In this document: positions 26,040-35,800 of the stretch, piece after piece | Layout of the letters: each line of letters begins with the position of its first letter | Numbering within the stretch: position 1 is the stretch's first letter | Assembly (NCBI GenBank): GCA_964551195.1 | Contig: CAZKBI010000004.1 | Location: 1 to 64,000 of the forward strand | Length of the DNA stretch: 64,000 nt | DNA from: CAYZPB01 sp964551195 | GTDB lineage: Bacteria > Bacillota > Bacilli > Tepidibacillales > Tepidibacillaceae | Direction: 5' to 3' | The notes under the pieces: generated by a model | Seen by the model: the letters and a program-made list of their open reading frames with translations, nothing else | The model's database searches: none | What the model was told of the DNA's origin: nothing | Position numbers and translations under genes: made by a program

Positions 26040-27059
26040 TTATTTTCGTGCAACTGAATAAGCTTTAGAAATGTATTTTGCAACATCAACAATACGGCAG
26101 GAATAGCCCCATTCGTTGTCGTACCAAGCGAGTACTTTAATCTGCTTCTCGCCAATAACCATTGTCGATAATCCATCAATTGTCGAGGAGTGCTCATCAC
26201 CAACGAAATCCACTGACACTAATGGTTCCTCTGTATATCCTAGAATGCCCTTTAAAGAACTTTCACTTGCTGTTTTAAATACTTTATTTACCATATCAAC
26301 ATCGACCTTCTCCTTAACATTAACAACTAAGTCAACAAGTGAAACGTCAGGAGTTGGCACTCTGATTGCTAAGCCGTTCAATTTCCCGGCCAATTCCGGA
26401 AGAACAATTGATAGAGCTCTTGCAGCACCAGTCGAAGTAGGAATCATTGAGAGCGCTGCAGCTCGTGCTCGACGCGGATCCTTGTGCATATTGTCGAGCA
26501 ACTTTTGGTCGCTAGTATAGGAGTGAATTGTTGTCATCATTCCGTATTCAATTCCGAAATTATCATTTAAAACTTTCACAAAAGGGGCAAGACAGTTAGT
26601 AGTACAAGATGCATTGGAGATTATGTGATGCTTTTTGTAATCGTATTCATCTTCGTTAACTCCCATTACAATCGTAACATCTTCATCAATTGCTGGCGCT
26701 GTAATCAATACCTTCTGTGCGCCTGAGATAAGATGTGCCGAGGCTTCTTCCTTGCTCCTAAATTTCCCGGTAGCTTCAATCACCACTTCGACATCTAAAT
26801 CAGACCATGGCAACTTAGAGGCATCACGTTCAGAAATCAATAGAGTCTCCTTACCATTTACAATTAGACTATTATCGGTGTAGTCAACCGGATATTCAAA
26901 TTTCCCATGAACAGAATCGTATTTAAGCATATGTGCGAGCTGTTCAGGTGTGTAGCTTGCATTAACAGCAACAATATTAATATCATCCTCAGAAACCATT
27001 CGACGAAATACCATCCGCCCTATTCTCCCAAAACCATTAATTGCAACTCTAATTGACAT
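26040..27059 (-). CDS. gapB: Glyceraldehyde-3-phosphate dehydrogenase, GapB type
   Basis: The 339 residues have the catalytic Cys in SNASCTTNCLAP and the C-terminal WYDNEWGYS. After beta-strand 2 the sequence is NASYTPEQLAHMLKYDS. This matches Bacillus GapB, the NADP-preferring gluconeogenic isozyme, and differs from the aspartate-containing NAD-type pattern of GapA. Gene order coaE-gapB-speD also matches Bacillus. It should act in gluconeogenesis, although the organism could use it in both directions if no gapA exists elsewhere. The start is ATG 27059 behind AGGAGGAAG. Confidence 0.9.
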   Translation of the reverse strand: MSIRVAINGFGRIGRMVFRRMVSEDDINIVAVNASYTPEQLAHMLKYDSVHGKFEYPVDYTDNSLIVNGKETLLISERDASKLPWSDLDVEVVIEATGKFRSKEEASAHLISGAQKVLITAPAIDEDVTIVMGVNEDEYDYKKHHIISNASCTTNCLAPFVKVLNDNFGIEYGMMTTIHSYTSDQKLLDNMHKDPRRARAAALSMIPTSTGAARALSIVLPELAGKLNGLAIRVPTPDVSLVDLVVNVKEKVDVDMVNKVFKTASESSLKGILGYTEEPLVSVDFVGDEHSSTIDGLSTMVIGEKQIKVLAWYDNEWGYSCRIVDVAKYISKAYSVARK

Positions 27060-27124
27060 CGATTGCTTCCTCCTTAAATTTATCTTTAATTACAAGACGA
27101 TTTATATTAACTATGGCATCGTCC

Positions 27125-27727
27125 CTATCGTATGTTCTCATCCTCCAAACGCTTAATAACACGGTCAACCTCAGTTTCAAGGGTTGGTAAATCATTATTA
27201 TTATAGATAATAATATCGCCTCTGCGGATATTCCTGCGAATGCAACACTGGGCATGTATGCGATAGAGTGCCTCACGCTCAGATATCTGGTCTCTTTTCA
27301 TTAAACGTTCAACTTGTTTATTTATATCAGTAAAAACAACGACTATTAAGTCGAACAACATTTCTGATTTTGTCTCAAAAAGTAAAGGAAATTCAACTAA
27401 GACTATCTGGTGTTCACGCTCAAGCTCTCGAGCGCGTCTCATTGTCTGTCTAATTATCGGAGCATGAGTAATTTTGTTAAGTTTTCTTCTTTTCCACCAG
27501 CTATGGAAGACAATGTCAGCAAGCTTTTTGCGATTAATTTCCTTGTTATCTAATAAAATTTCCTCGCCAAAGTAATCGACAATTTCCTTCCAGACTGGTG
27601 TCTCAGGCTTGATTATCTCCTCACGGTAGACTAGATCAGCACTAACGACTGGTATACCCCTATTTTCAAAAATCTCTGCAACTGTAGTTTTACCACTTGC
27701 AATTCCACCAGTTAAACCAATTAACAT
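27125..27727 (-). CDS. coaE: Dephospho-CoA kinase
   Basis: Catalyses the last step of coenzyme A synthesis. The 200-residue P-loop kinase has Walker A GLTGGIASGKTT, VSADLVYREE and EFPLLFETKSE. ATG 27727 follows AGGAGTTGATGAA. It lies 18 bases after mutM and is probably co-transcribed with polA and mutM. Confidence 0.95.
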   Translation of the reverse strand: MLIGLTGGIASGKTTVAEIFENRGIPVVSADLVYREEIIKPETPVWKEIVDYFGEEILLDNKEINRKKLADIVFHSWWKRRKLNKITHAPIIRQTMRRARELEREHQIVLVEFPLLFETKSEMLFDLIVVVFTDINKQVERLMKRDQISEREALYRIHAQCCIRRNIRRGDIIIYNNNDLPTLETEVDRVIKRLEDENIR

Positions 27728-27745
27728 TTCATCAACTCCTAACAG

Positions 27746-28579
27746 CTATAATTTCTGACAGTTGGGACAAAAATGTGTTCCCCGCCCCGCTATTCTGATT
27801 TTTTCAATCGGTGTTCCGCATCGAAAACAAGGTTTGCCTGTCTGTCCATAAACAATTAAGTGTTCCTGCATCGAACCCTTACCATATATCGTTTCAAAGG
27901 ATTTAATCGTTGATCCACCATATTGAATCGCCTTATTTAAAACCTCACGCATCGCTCTCACAAGTTGCTCTATCTCCTGATCTGTTAAGCTATTTGCTGG
28001 TCGATTCGGATTTATCATGCTTTTTGCGAGCGAATCATCAACATAGATATTCCCTAAACCACTTACAATCTCTTGATTTAGAAGGACTTGTTTAATTGAG
28101 CCTCTCCTACGACTTAACTGTTCAGTGAATTCAGCTAAATCGAAATTGGGATCTATCGGCTCCTGTCCGAGTTTCGTTAATGGGAAAAAACTGCTAAGCT
28201 CGTGATTCCAGACTAGGTCCATCGTTCCAAACTTACGTACGTCATGATAGCGCAGCTGCGAGCCATCTGTGTTGGTAAAAACAATATGTGTATGTTTATC
28301 ATAAATCTGCACAGCCTCAATTGGTGTTTTATATAAATACTTGCCTTCCATTCGCAAATGAGAGACCAAAGTAATGTCATCAAAAATAAATAAGAGGTAT
28401 TTCCCCTTGCGGTCAATTGTTACTAATTCTTTACCCTCTAATAATAATTTAAATATATCAGTATCACTTGGTGTGCGGATTATTTTCGGATAAATTATTT
28501 CAATCTCCCCGATTATTTTACCCACAATCAATTCTTTAAGTGTATTTTTTACTATCTCAACCTCAGGTAATTCTGGCAC
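27746..28579 (-). CDS. mutM: Formamidopyrimidine-DNA glycosylase
   Basis: Excises oxidised purines such as 8-oxoguanine. The N-terminal PELPEVE gives the catalytic proline nucleophile and glutamate. A helix-two-turn-helix (QEIVSGLGNIYVDDSLA) and a C-terminal zinc finger (CFRCGTPI...FCPNCQ) complete the fold. 277 residues is normal. The start is GTG 28579 with AAGGGG upstream. It directly follows polA. Confidence 0.96.
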   Translation of the reverse strand: MPELPEVEIVKNTLKELIVGKIIGEIEIIYPKIIRTPSDTDIFKLLLEGKELVTIDRKGKYLLFIFDDITLVSHLRMEGKYLYKTPIEAVQIYDKHTHIVFTNTDGSQLRYHDVRKFGTMDLVWNHELSSFFPLTKLGQEPIDPNFDLAEFTEQLSRRRGSIKQVLLNQEIVSGLGNIYVDDSLAKSMINPNRPANSLTDQEIEQLVRAMREVLNKAIQYGGSTIKSFETIYGKGSMQEHLIVYGQTGKPCFRCGTPIEKIRIAGRGTHFCPNCQKL

Positions 28580-28594
28580 TCTACTTCAACCCCT

Positions 28595-31246
28595 TTAATT
28601 CGCGTCATACCAATTTTTACCCTCGCTCATATCAACCTTGATTGGAACTTTTAACTGGAGTGCACCCTCCATCTTCTCCCTTATTAACTGGCGCATTTGT
28701 ACAAGTTCATCAGGTGCAACCTCGTAGATCAACTCATCATGTACTTGCAATTTTAGACAACTTCTGAAACCAGCATCTTTGATTGCCTGCTCGATTCTGA
28801 CCATTGCTATTTTAATAATGTCAGCTGCAGTCCCCTGAATAGGTGTATTAATTGCCGTCCTTTCAGCAAAGCTTCTTAAGTTAAAGTTCGAACTATTGAT
28901 ATCTGGTAAATAGCGCCGACGATTTGCAAGTGTACTGACATAGCCAAGTTTTTTGGCGCTTGCTATAGTATTATTCATATATTCCTTAACCGCAGGATAA
29001 ATTGCAAAATAACGATCAATAAAATCCTGCGCCTCTTTACGGGAAATATTAAGATTCTGCGATAAACCATAATCACTTATTCCATATACTATACCGAAAT
29101 TTACTGCCTTCGCTTGCCGGCGGTAAATCGGCGTTACTTCATCCTCTCTTAATCCAAATACTTCCATTGCTGTTGAAGTGTGAATGTCCATATCATTAGT
29201 AAAAGCCTCTATGAGAGTTTCATCATTGGCGATATGAGCAAGAACACGTAATTCTATCTGAGAATAGTCGGCAGCCATTATTGTCCAGCCCTCATTAGAG
29301 GGGATAAACACCTCTCTAATTTTCCGTCCTTCCTCTAAACGAATCGGAATATTCTGCAGATTAGGTTCAGTGCTACTAAGTCTTCCGGTTGTCGTAAGTG
29401 CCTGCTTAAAGGTCGTATAAACATGTTCTGTCTTTTGATCTACCACCTTTAGTAAGCCATCAATATAGGTAGATTGTAGCTTAGCCAGCTGCCGATATAA
29501 GAGAATTTTTTCAATAATCGGGTGATATGGATTCAATTTTTCTAAGACTTCCACATCAGTTGAATAGCCAGTTTTTGTTTTCTTAATCACTGGTAACTCT
29601 AATCGCTCAAATAGAATTACGCTTAATTGCTTAGGTGAGTTTAAATTAAATTCTTCACCTGCTAACTCGTAAATATCTCTTACAAGATTATCTAAACGCC
29701 GATCTAAATCCTTTCCGATCTCTTGCAGTTTTTTAACATCAATCTTAAAGCCACGCTTTTCCATGTTTGCTAATACCCGTGCCAGCGGAAGCTCGATTTC
29801 CTCAAGTAATACAAGCATCTCGTTCGCAACTAGAAGTTTTTCCAAGATAGGTAGTAGGCGGAAAATCGCTCTTGCCTGTCCACCTAGATAGCTTGCCAGA
29901 ATATCAACCTCTGGTAGCGCCCATTTTGCTCCCTTACCAAAAATTTGTTCCTCGCTGTCTAGATTTATTTCCGAATAATGACTGGCGACCGCCGCAAGCT
30001 CGTAGGCACCAGTTGCTGGATCAAGCAGGTAATTACTAAGCATTAGGTCACCACAAACACCAGCAAGATTTACGCCTGATCGAAATAAGGCAATCTCATC
30101 GCTTTTGCTATCGAAACAATACTTAGGAGCTCTATTGTCAGCTAAGTAATTTATAAATTCAGGACTCGCCTTAGCATCATCTAAGCTCATAAAAACGCAC
30201 TCGTTTCCATCAGATATCGCAAGACCGGCAATCTCTTGCTTAGGCAATTTCTGTTTATTGAGACAGATTGCAAGGGCGCTGGGTTTTCTCTCTCTAAAAT
30301 GTTTGTCCCATTTGCTTTTTTCAGTCTGTGGATAAATACTTACATTGACAGAAAAATTAACCTTGTCTGAGGTCTTCTCCACATCAGCGCAGCCGATTCT
30401 TTCCAGTAAGGATTTAAAACCATATTGTCTAAAGAATCGAGCAAGTTCTTCAGTATCAGTTTCACCAATCCGATAATGATCAAGTTGTAAATCCATCGGT
30501 ACAGTTCGATCTATTGTCGCTAGCCATTTACTAAGAACTGCTGTCTCTTGATGCTCTGTTAGATTTTCTTTTAACTTTTTGCCCTTAACATTCTCGATAT
30601 TCGTAAATACATTCTCTAAAGTCCCATACTCATCTAATAGTTTAAGCGCAGTTATCTGGCCAACTCCAGGAACTCCTGGTATATTGTCAGAGCTATCGCC
30701 CATTAGACCCTTTAAATCTATCATTTGCGACGGTTTTAAATTGTATTCGACTAGTAAGGCAGCACTATCATATATGTCTACTTGAGTGATACCTTTTCGC
30801 GTTATGTGGACTGTTGTGGTATCAGAGATTAGTTGAAATAAATCCTTATCTCCACTATAAATAATTGTTTCAATTCCATGCTTATCAGCATAATCGGAAA
30901 CAGTTCCGATAATATCATCTGCTTCGTAACCCGGCTGCTCATAGTAGCTAATGCCAAGTTTGTCTAATAATTCCTTAATTAGCGGGAACTGCTCGGTTAA
31001 TTCATGTGGCGTTTTCATTCTTGTACTTTTATAATCTTCGTACTTCTCATTTCTAAATGTGAGTTTCCCCGCATCAAACGCTACTAATAAGTATTCTGGG
31101 TTAATGTCTTGAAGAATCCTTAACATAATCTGTGTAAACCCGTATACAGAATTAGTATAAACACCTTTTTTATTCATTAAAAGCGGCAAGGCGTAAAAAG
31201 CGCGATTCGCCAAGCTATTGCCATCAATTAATACTAATTTCTCCAC
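28595..31246 (-). CDS. polA: DNA polymerase I without proofreading residues
   Basis: Fills gaps and removes RNA primers. The 883 residues comprise a 5'-nuclease (1-about 290, LIDGNSLANRAFYALP and GVPGVGQITALKLL), a degenerate 3'-5' exonuclease-like domain (about 300-470) and the polymerase. The polymerase has motif A DYSQIELRVLAHI, motif B RRQAKAVNFGIVYG and motif C VHDELIYE. The DxE metal ligands expected in exo motif I are missing (the segment reads ALAICLNKQ), so proofreading is predicted absent, as in Bacillus and Taq enzymes. The start is GTG 31246 with GGGGTGG upstream. Confidence 0.96.
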   Translation of the reverse strand: MEKLVLIDGNSLANRAFYALPLLMNKKGVYTNSVYGFTQIMLRILQDINPEYLLVAFDAGKLTFRNEKYEDYKSTRMKTPHELTEQFPLIKELLDKLGISYYEQPGYEADDIIGTVSDYADKHGIETIIYSGDKDLFQLISDTTTVHITRKGITQVDIYDSAALLVEYNLKPSQMIDLKGLMGDSSDNIPGVPGVGQITALKLLDEYGTLENVFTNIENVKGKKLKENLTEHQETAVLSKWLATIDRTVPMDLQLDHYRIGETDTEELARFFRQYGFKSLLERIGCADVEKTSDKVNFSVNVSIYPQTEKSKWDKHFRERKPSALAICLNKQKLPKQEIAGLAISDGNECVFMSLDDAKASPEFINYLADNRAPKYCFDSKSDEIALFRSGVNLAGVCGDLMLSNYLLDPATGAYELAAVASHYSEINLDSEEQIFGKGAKWALPEVDILASYLGGQARAIFRLLPILEKLLVANEMLVLLEEIELPLARVLANMEKRGFKIDVKKLQEIGKDLDRRLDNLVRDIYELAGEEFNLNSPKQLSVILFERLELPVIKKTKTGYSTDVEVLEKLNPYHPIIEKILLYRQLAKLQSTYIDGLLKVVDQKTEHVYTTFKQALTTTGRLSSTEPNLQNIPIRLEEGRKIREVFIPSNEGWTIMAADYSQIELRVLAHIANDETLIEAFTNDMDIHTSTAMEVFGLREDEVTPIYRRQAKAVNFGIVYGISDYGLSQNLNISRKEAQDFIDRYFAIYPAVKEYMNNTIASAKKLGYVSTLANRRRYLPDINSSNFNLRSFAERTAINTPIQGTAADIIKIAMVRIEQAIKDAGFRSCLKLQVHDELIYEVAPDELVQMRQLIREKMEGALQLKVPIKVDMSEGKNWYDAN

Positions 31247-31327
31247 TATGCCACCCCATATTCCTAATGACTATTCCTTAATTAATCATACCATAACAAT
31301 CAGAATTTATTAGGTTAAATATAAAAA

Positions 31328-31352
31328 AACAGCCCCCCAAAAGAGAGCTGTT
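31328..31352 (-). terminator. Terminator after the SPFH protein gene
   Basis: AACAGC/GCTGTT arms (31328-31333 and 31347-31352) extended by G-U pairs, followed on the minus strand by TTTTTTT. It separates the SPFH gene from polA. Confidence 0.75.
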
Positions 31353-31375
31353 TAAATATTTCTGTTTATTTATAA

Positions 31376-32218
31376 TTATTTCCTCTGAAATGACTCAATG
31401 TCGATAAAAGGAGTTGCTCCACCTGTCACATTCGGTAGAATCCCGTCCCATTTCTTAATTGCTGCAATCTGTGCTTCAATCTGTCTCAACTGAATTAGAT
31501 CAGGAGAGATAACCTCTTTTTGTAATCTAAGAGCTTCTGCTTCCGCTTTAGCACTTTCAATCGTTTGCTTCGCCTCAATTTCAATTCTTTGCAAGTCTAG
31601 TTGTGCTTTTAAAGCCTGTTGCTCAGCAATTTGTTTCTGCTCAATTGCATTATTAAACTCTGTGCTAAAGAGGAATTCAGTAATATTAATCTCATCAAGA
31701 ATCATATTATAATTATTGAATCTCTCTTGTAAAGCTTCTTTAATTAACGCACTAACCTCAGCACGTCTTGTGATCAGTTGCTCTGCAGTAAATTGTGCAG
31801 CGACAGCTTTAACTGCTTCACCAATAGCCGGGTCAACTACTCTTTCATTATAGGTAAGTCCAACATTTTTAAACAGTTGAGGGACCTCTCCATTTATTAA
31901 ATGATAGTTAACAACAATGTTTGTAGAAACAATCTGTAAATCACGCGATGCTGCTGTCTGTTCAGACTCTCGTTTCTGAACCCTAACCTCTACTTGTACA
32001 ACTTCTTGAATGATTGGGATCTTAAAAAACAGACCCTCTGGAACCGAGTTAGGTTGTACCTCACCTAAATGGACAACTACACCAACATGCCCAGGTTGAA
32101 CAATAACGATAGAACCATAGGCAAGTAAAGCAATTACTAATAGAATTACGACGATAACAATCCATTTAACTGAACTTTTATCGAATTTAGGTTTCATATC
32201 TACTACTCTTCCATCCAT
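31376..32218 (-). CDS. Prohibitin-like SPFH/Band 7 membrane protein
   Basis: The 280-residue protein has a short basic cytoplasmic start, one transmembrane helix (about 19-40) and an SPFH domain (IVQPGHVGVVVHLGEVQPN). A long Ala/Glu/Gln-rich coiled coil follows (about 195-245). It resembles prohibitin and HflC, which form large rings at the membrane and modulate proteases or lipid domains. The specific partner is unknown, and no ftsH or hflK is nearby. ATG 32218 follows GGAGGAAGAAAC. It is monocistronic, with a terminator and a TATAAT element at 32316-32321. Confidence 0.88.
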   Translation of the reverse strand: MDGRVVDMKPKFDKSSVKWIVIVVILLVIALLAYGSIVIVQPGHVGVVVHLGEVQPNSVPEGLFFKIPIIQEVVQVEVRVQKRESEQTAASRDLQIVSTNIVVNYHLINGEVPQLFKNVGLTYNERVVDPAIGEAVKAVAAQFTAEQLITRRAEVSALIKEALQERFNNYNMILDEINITEFLFSTEFNNAIEQKQIAEQQALKAQLDLQRIEIEAKQTIESAKAEAEALRLQKEVISPDLIQLRQIEAQIAAIKKWDGILPNVTGGATPFIDIESFQRK

Positions 32219-32392
32219 GTTTCTTCCTCCTTAATTTAGATTTCAGATTTATAAATAATAAGAGCGATTAAGCTCTCTATTTACATTAATCCAATTTTAT
32301 AACTATTATTTATTATACCATATTAAATATGCATGGCTATGTTATAAATTTAATTTCTAGTATGATAGAGTAATTTTTACGATAATGCTATA

Positions 32393-32406
32393 GTGATATA
32401 TATCAA
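32393..32406. promoter_or_regulatory. FNR/CRP-like palindrome
   Basis: GTGAT-ATAT-ATCAA matches nine of ten bases of the FNR-type site TTGAT-N4-ATCAA, and contains the perfect palindrome TGATATATATCA (32394-32405). It lies 17 bases before the ATG at 32423. Two Crp/Fnr regulators are encoded at 42738 and 44583. Confidence 0.35.
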
Positions 32407-32422
32407 AATAAAGTGGAGATAT

Positions 32423-32818
32423 ATGATGAAAAAAAGAATTTGGTCGATTCGACTACTTATAACCTTAATAGCACTGATAATTGTATTAATGATTGCGCTC
32501 TTGTTGAAAGATCAATTTATAGTCAATTATTTAAATACAAGCTTCATCATTAGCTTAATTTTTCTAATGTTCGCAGGTATCGCTTATACGATAACCTATG
32601 GCTTCTGGGAAGTTTTTGGTAAAGGAGCCAAGTTCCTCTTCTCTACAAGGGATGATAAAAAGGATCGAGATCACTTTAAGCATGAAGAAAAATCAGATAG
32701 CAAAAATGAAACTGAACTTCTCCGTGAAGCAGCAAAAAAAGAACTGTTCATCTTCCTCCCGCTCACGGTTGGGTTGGCGCTTCTAATAATATCAATTACT
32801 TTACTCTTCCTAATTTAA
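32423..32818 (+). CDS. Small three-helix membrane protein (DUF3899-like)
   Basis: A 131-residue membrane protein with a basic start (MMKKRIWSIR) and two hydrophobic helices (about 8-30 and 37-58). A charged Lys/Asp/Glu-rich cytoplasmic stretch (70-105) and a final helix follow. The layout resembles DUF3899 proteins of Bacilli, which have no known function. ATG 32423 follows GTGGAG. The frame is open back to 32393 but has no site there. It is convergent with oppF. Confidence 0.7.
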   Translation: MMKKRIWSIRLLITLIALIIVLMIALLLKDQFIVNYLNTSFIISLIFLMFAGIAYTITYGFWEVFGKGAKFLFSTRDDKKDRDHFKHEEKSDSKNETELLREAAKKELFIFLPLTVGLALLIISITLLFLI

Positions 32819-32830
32819 GATTAGTAATAA

Positions 32831-32867
32831 AAAAGCTGGGGTCGCTTAGATTGTGACCTCAGCTTTT
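32831..32867. terminator. Bidirectional terminator between the DUF3899-like gene and oppF
   Basis: The arms AAAAGCTGGGGTC (32831-32843) and GACCTCAGCTTTT (32855-32867) pair with one mismatch. T-rich sequence follows on the plus strand and A/T-rich sequence on the other side. Confidence 0.8.
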
Positions 32868-32874
32868 GATTTTC

Positions 32875-33849
32875 TTAATTATATAAGTGGCACGCTACGA
32901 AATGTCCTGGTTTTACCTCTTCAAACACTGGTCTGACCTCTTTACAGATTGGCATAGCCTTTGGACACCTTGGGGCGAATGGACAGCCATCAGGTGGATT
33001 AATCGGACTAGCAACGTCACCTTCAAGGATAATCCGCTGACGTGCTCGCTCAATGTTAGGATCCGGGATGGGAATTGCCGATAATAGGGCTTCTGTATAT
33101 GGATGTAGGGGATTTGTGCTTAACTCTACACTATCTGCTAATTCGACTATCTGGCCTAGATACATAACCGCTATTCGGTCACTTATGTGCTTAACCATTG
33201 ATAAATCATGTGCTATGAATAGATAGGTTAGTCCTTTTTCCTTCTGCAAATCCTGTAACAGATTGACTATCTGCGCCTGGATTGAGACATCTAATGCCGA
33301 TATCGGCTCATCGCAGATAATGAATTCAGGTTCAACCGCTAAGGCTCTTGCGATACCAATCCTCTGCCTCTGACCGCCGCTGAACTCGTGCGCAAAACGA
33401 TTGGCATGCTCTTTATTAAGTCCTACAGTTTCTAGTAAATCATAAATACGCTCGGCACGTTCTTCCCCTTTGGACAGTTTGTGAATGTCAATGCCTTCGC
33501 CAACAATGTCGGTAATGGTCATTCGCGGATTAAGTGAAGCATAAGGGTCTTGAAAAATCATTTGCATAGAACGAGAAAAACTCTTCATCTCTTTTTTGGA
33601 AAGATTCACAAGATTCTTACCCTTAAAGATTACTTCACCATCCGTTGGCTCGTATAGACGAATAATCGTCCTCCCCGTAGTTGACTTTCCGCATCCTGAC
33701 TCACCAACCAGACCGAGGGTCTCTCCTCTTCTTATTGCAAAGCTAACATCATCAACTGCTTTAACATTACCAGCCGGTACCTTAAAATATTTTTTTAGAT
33801 GCTTAACCTCCAGAATAATATCATTCTTATCATCAATATTATTTGTCAT
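32875..33849 (-). CDS. oppF: Oligopeptide ABC transporter ATP-binding protein OppF
   Basis: One of two ATPases that drive peptide import. About 324 residues with Walker A GESGCGKST, signature EFSGGQRQR, Walker B FIICDEPISALD and the C-terminal oligopeptide extension (PPDGCPFAPRCPKAMPIC), a cysteine motif typical of Opp/Dpp ATPases. The start is ATG 33849 after GGGGGTG, overlapping the oppD stop by 11 bases. Confidence 0.95.
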   Translation of the reverse strand: MTNNIDDKNDIILEVKHLKKYFKVPAGNVKAVDDVSFAIRRGETLGLVGESGCGKSTTGRTIIRLYEPTDGEVIFKGKNLVNLSKKEMKSFSRSMQMIFQDPYASLNPRMTITDIVGEGIDIHKLSKGEERAERIYDLLETVGLNKEHANRFAHEFSGGQRQRIGIARALAVEPEFIICDEPISALDVSIQAQIVNLLQDLQKEKGLTYLFIAHDLSMVKHISDRIAVMYLGQIVELADSVELSTNPLHPYTEALLSAIPIPDPNIERARQRIILEGDVASPINPPDGCPFAPRCPKAMPICKEVRPVFEEVKPGHFVACHLYN

Positions 33850-34864
33850 CTTTAGCACCCCCTATTTGAAATGGTAATCCCTCTTTAAGGGCGTACTCAT
33901 GTTGTAGCCAACATTTTGTTTTATGTCCACCAGAAATCACAGTGGTTTCTGGATTTATCATAGTACAAATATCCATTGCAAAACTACAGCGCGGGTAAAA
34001 CGCACAACCGCTCGGTGGATCAATCATATCTGGTGGTGTTCCGTCAATTGTCAAAAGACGCGTGCCCTTCGAATCAATTCGCGGCACTGACCTTAGTAAG
34101 GCCCAAGTATAAGGGTGTTGTGGATTATAAAATATATCATCCTTAGAACCAATTTCAACAATTTCACCAGCATACATAACAATTACACGTTGTGCCATGT
34201 TAGCAACAACCCCTAAGTCGTGTGTGATTAGAATAATCGACGTGTTAAGCTTCGCTTGCAAATCCTTCATCAACTCCAGAATTTGAGCTTGAATCGTTAC
34301 ATCAAGTGCGGTTGTCGGCTCATCAGCTATAAGTAATCGTGGCTTGCTAGCAAGAGCGATTGCAATCATCGCGCGCTGGCGCATGCCTCCGCTAAACTCA
34401 TGGGGATACTGCTTAATTCTAAGGTCTGGATTCGGAATCCCAACTAATTTAAGCATTTCAATCGCTTGCACCTTCGCTTCACTACGCGATAAACCCTGGT
34501 GCTTAATTAAACCCTCAGTGATCTGGCTACCAATCGTCATAGTTGGATTTAGCGAAGTCATCGGGTCTTGAAAAATCATTCCAATCTTTGAACCTCGAAT
34601 ACTCTCCATCTGTTTATTAGTTAATTGTATTAGGTCTTTGTCATCAAAATGAATTTCTCCATTCTTATAAGCAGCCGGCGGAGCTGGATTCAAGCGCATT
34701 ATTGACTGCGCTGTAACACTTTTACCACTACCTGACTCACCAACAATTGCAATGGCCTCCCCCCTAGTCACATCGAATGAAATCCCACGCACCGCTTGGA
34801 CTTCACCCCCATACGTAAAAAAGGAGACTTCTAGTTCTTTTACACTTAAAATTTTCTCTGTCAT
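33839..34864 (-). CDS. oppD: Oligopeptide ABC transporter ATP-binding protein OppD
   Basis: Second ATPase of the peptide importer, 341 residues. Walker A GESGSGKSVT, signature EFSGGMRQR, Walker B LLIADEPTTALD, and the C-terminal PPSGCAFYPRCSFAMDIC motif. ATG 34864 follows GGGGGAGACAAG, 11 bases after oppC. Confidence 0.95.
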   Translation of the reverse strand: MTEKILSVKELEVSFFTYGGEVQAVRGISFDVTRGEAIAIVGESGSGKSVTAQSIMRLNPAPPAAYKNGEIHFDDKDLIQLTNKQMESIRGSKIGMIFQDPMTSLNPTMTIGSQITEGLIKHQGLSRSEAKVQAIEMLKLVGIPNPDLRIKQYPHEFSGGMRQRAMIAIALASKPRLLIADEPTTALDVTIQAQILELMKDLQAKLNTSIILITHDLGVVANMAQRVIVMYAGEIVEIGSKDDIFYNPQHPYTWALLRSVPRIDSKGTRLLTIDGTPPDMIDPPSGCAFYPRCSFAMDICTMINPETTVISGGHKTKCWLQHEYALKEGLPFQIGGAKDDK

Positions 34865-34875
34865 CTTGTCTCCCC

Positions 34876-35799
34876 CTATTTCCGTGACCTTGGATCTAGA
34901 GCATCTCTTAATCCATCACCAAATACATTAAATGCAAACATTGTTATTGATATTAGAATAGCCGGGAAGACTAACCTCCACCAATAACCCGTCAACATAA
35001 CAGCAACACCATCATTAATCATTAAACCCCAACTAGTATCAGGCGGTGCTATACCTATACCAATAAAACTTAAAAAAGCCTCAGCGAAAATCGCGGATGG
35101 GATTGTTAAGGTTAAGTTAACAATAATTAATCCCAAAGTATTAGGAATCAGGTGTTTAGATAATAAACGTCTCGCACTTGCACCAAGTGTCCTAGCTGCC
35201 AGTACGAACTCCATTTCTTTGAGTTGCAATACCTGTCCCCTTACTAAACGAGCCATGCCGACCCAGCCGGTGGCCGCAATTGCTAATACTATAGTTAGAA
35301 TACCTTGTTTGTCGATTGCAACCATAATTAGAATAACAACAAGTAGATATGGTAGTGCATATAACACGTCAACGATACGCATCATTATTTGGTCAACTCT
35401 ACGGCTACTATAGCCAGAGACAGCACCATAAATAACACCAACTACTAAATCAATTGTCGCAGCAAAAAAACCAATCAATAGTGAAGTTCTTCCACCTTCC
35501 CAACTCCGAGCCCATATGTCACGACCTAGATGGTCGGTGCCAAACCAGTGCTCAAGAGAGGGACCAAGGTTCTGGTCAGATAAGTAAATTTGCCTATAGC
35601 TAAATTCAGTCATATATGGTCCGAAAATTGACATCAAAACCATAAATATTATTAGATAAAAACCAATCATCGATAGTTTGTTTTCTCTTAACCTTCTAAA
35701 AGCATCTTTCAAGAGACTCGTACTAGGTCGACTAATAGTCTCAGCTTCTGCTTTGTCTGCATGATAAGGTTTAAACTTATCACGAGTTATCCCTGTCAT
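34876..35799 (-). CDS. oppC: Oligopeptide ABC transporter permease OppC
   Basis: A 307-residue inner-membrane permease. It has an N-terminal cytoplasmic tail, a first helix (MIGFYLIIFMVLMSIFGPY) with an extended periplasmic loop (HWFGTDHLGRDIWAR, a family hallmark), five more helices and the EAA loop EMEFVLAARTLGAS. The start is ATG 35799, with GGGG eight bases upstream. It is one base after the oppB stop. Confidence 0.95.
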   Translation of the reverse strand: MTGITRDKFKPYHADKAEAETISRPSTSLLKDAFRRLRENKLSMIGFYLIIFMVLMSIFGPYMTEFSYRQIYLSDQNLGPSLEHWFGTDHLGRDIWARSWEGGRTSLLIGFFAATIDLVVGVIYGAVSGYSSRRVDQIMMRIVDVLYALPYLLVVILIMVAIDKQGILTIVLAIAATGWVGMARLVRGQVLQLKEMEFVLAARTLGASARRLLSKHLIPNTLGLIIVNLTLTIPSAIFAEAFLSFIGIGIAPPDTSWGLMINDGVAVMLTGYWWRLVFPAILISITMFAFNVFGDGLRDALDPRSRK

Positions 35800-35800
35800 A

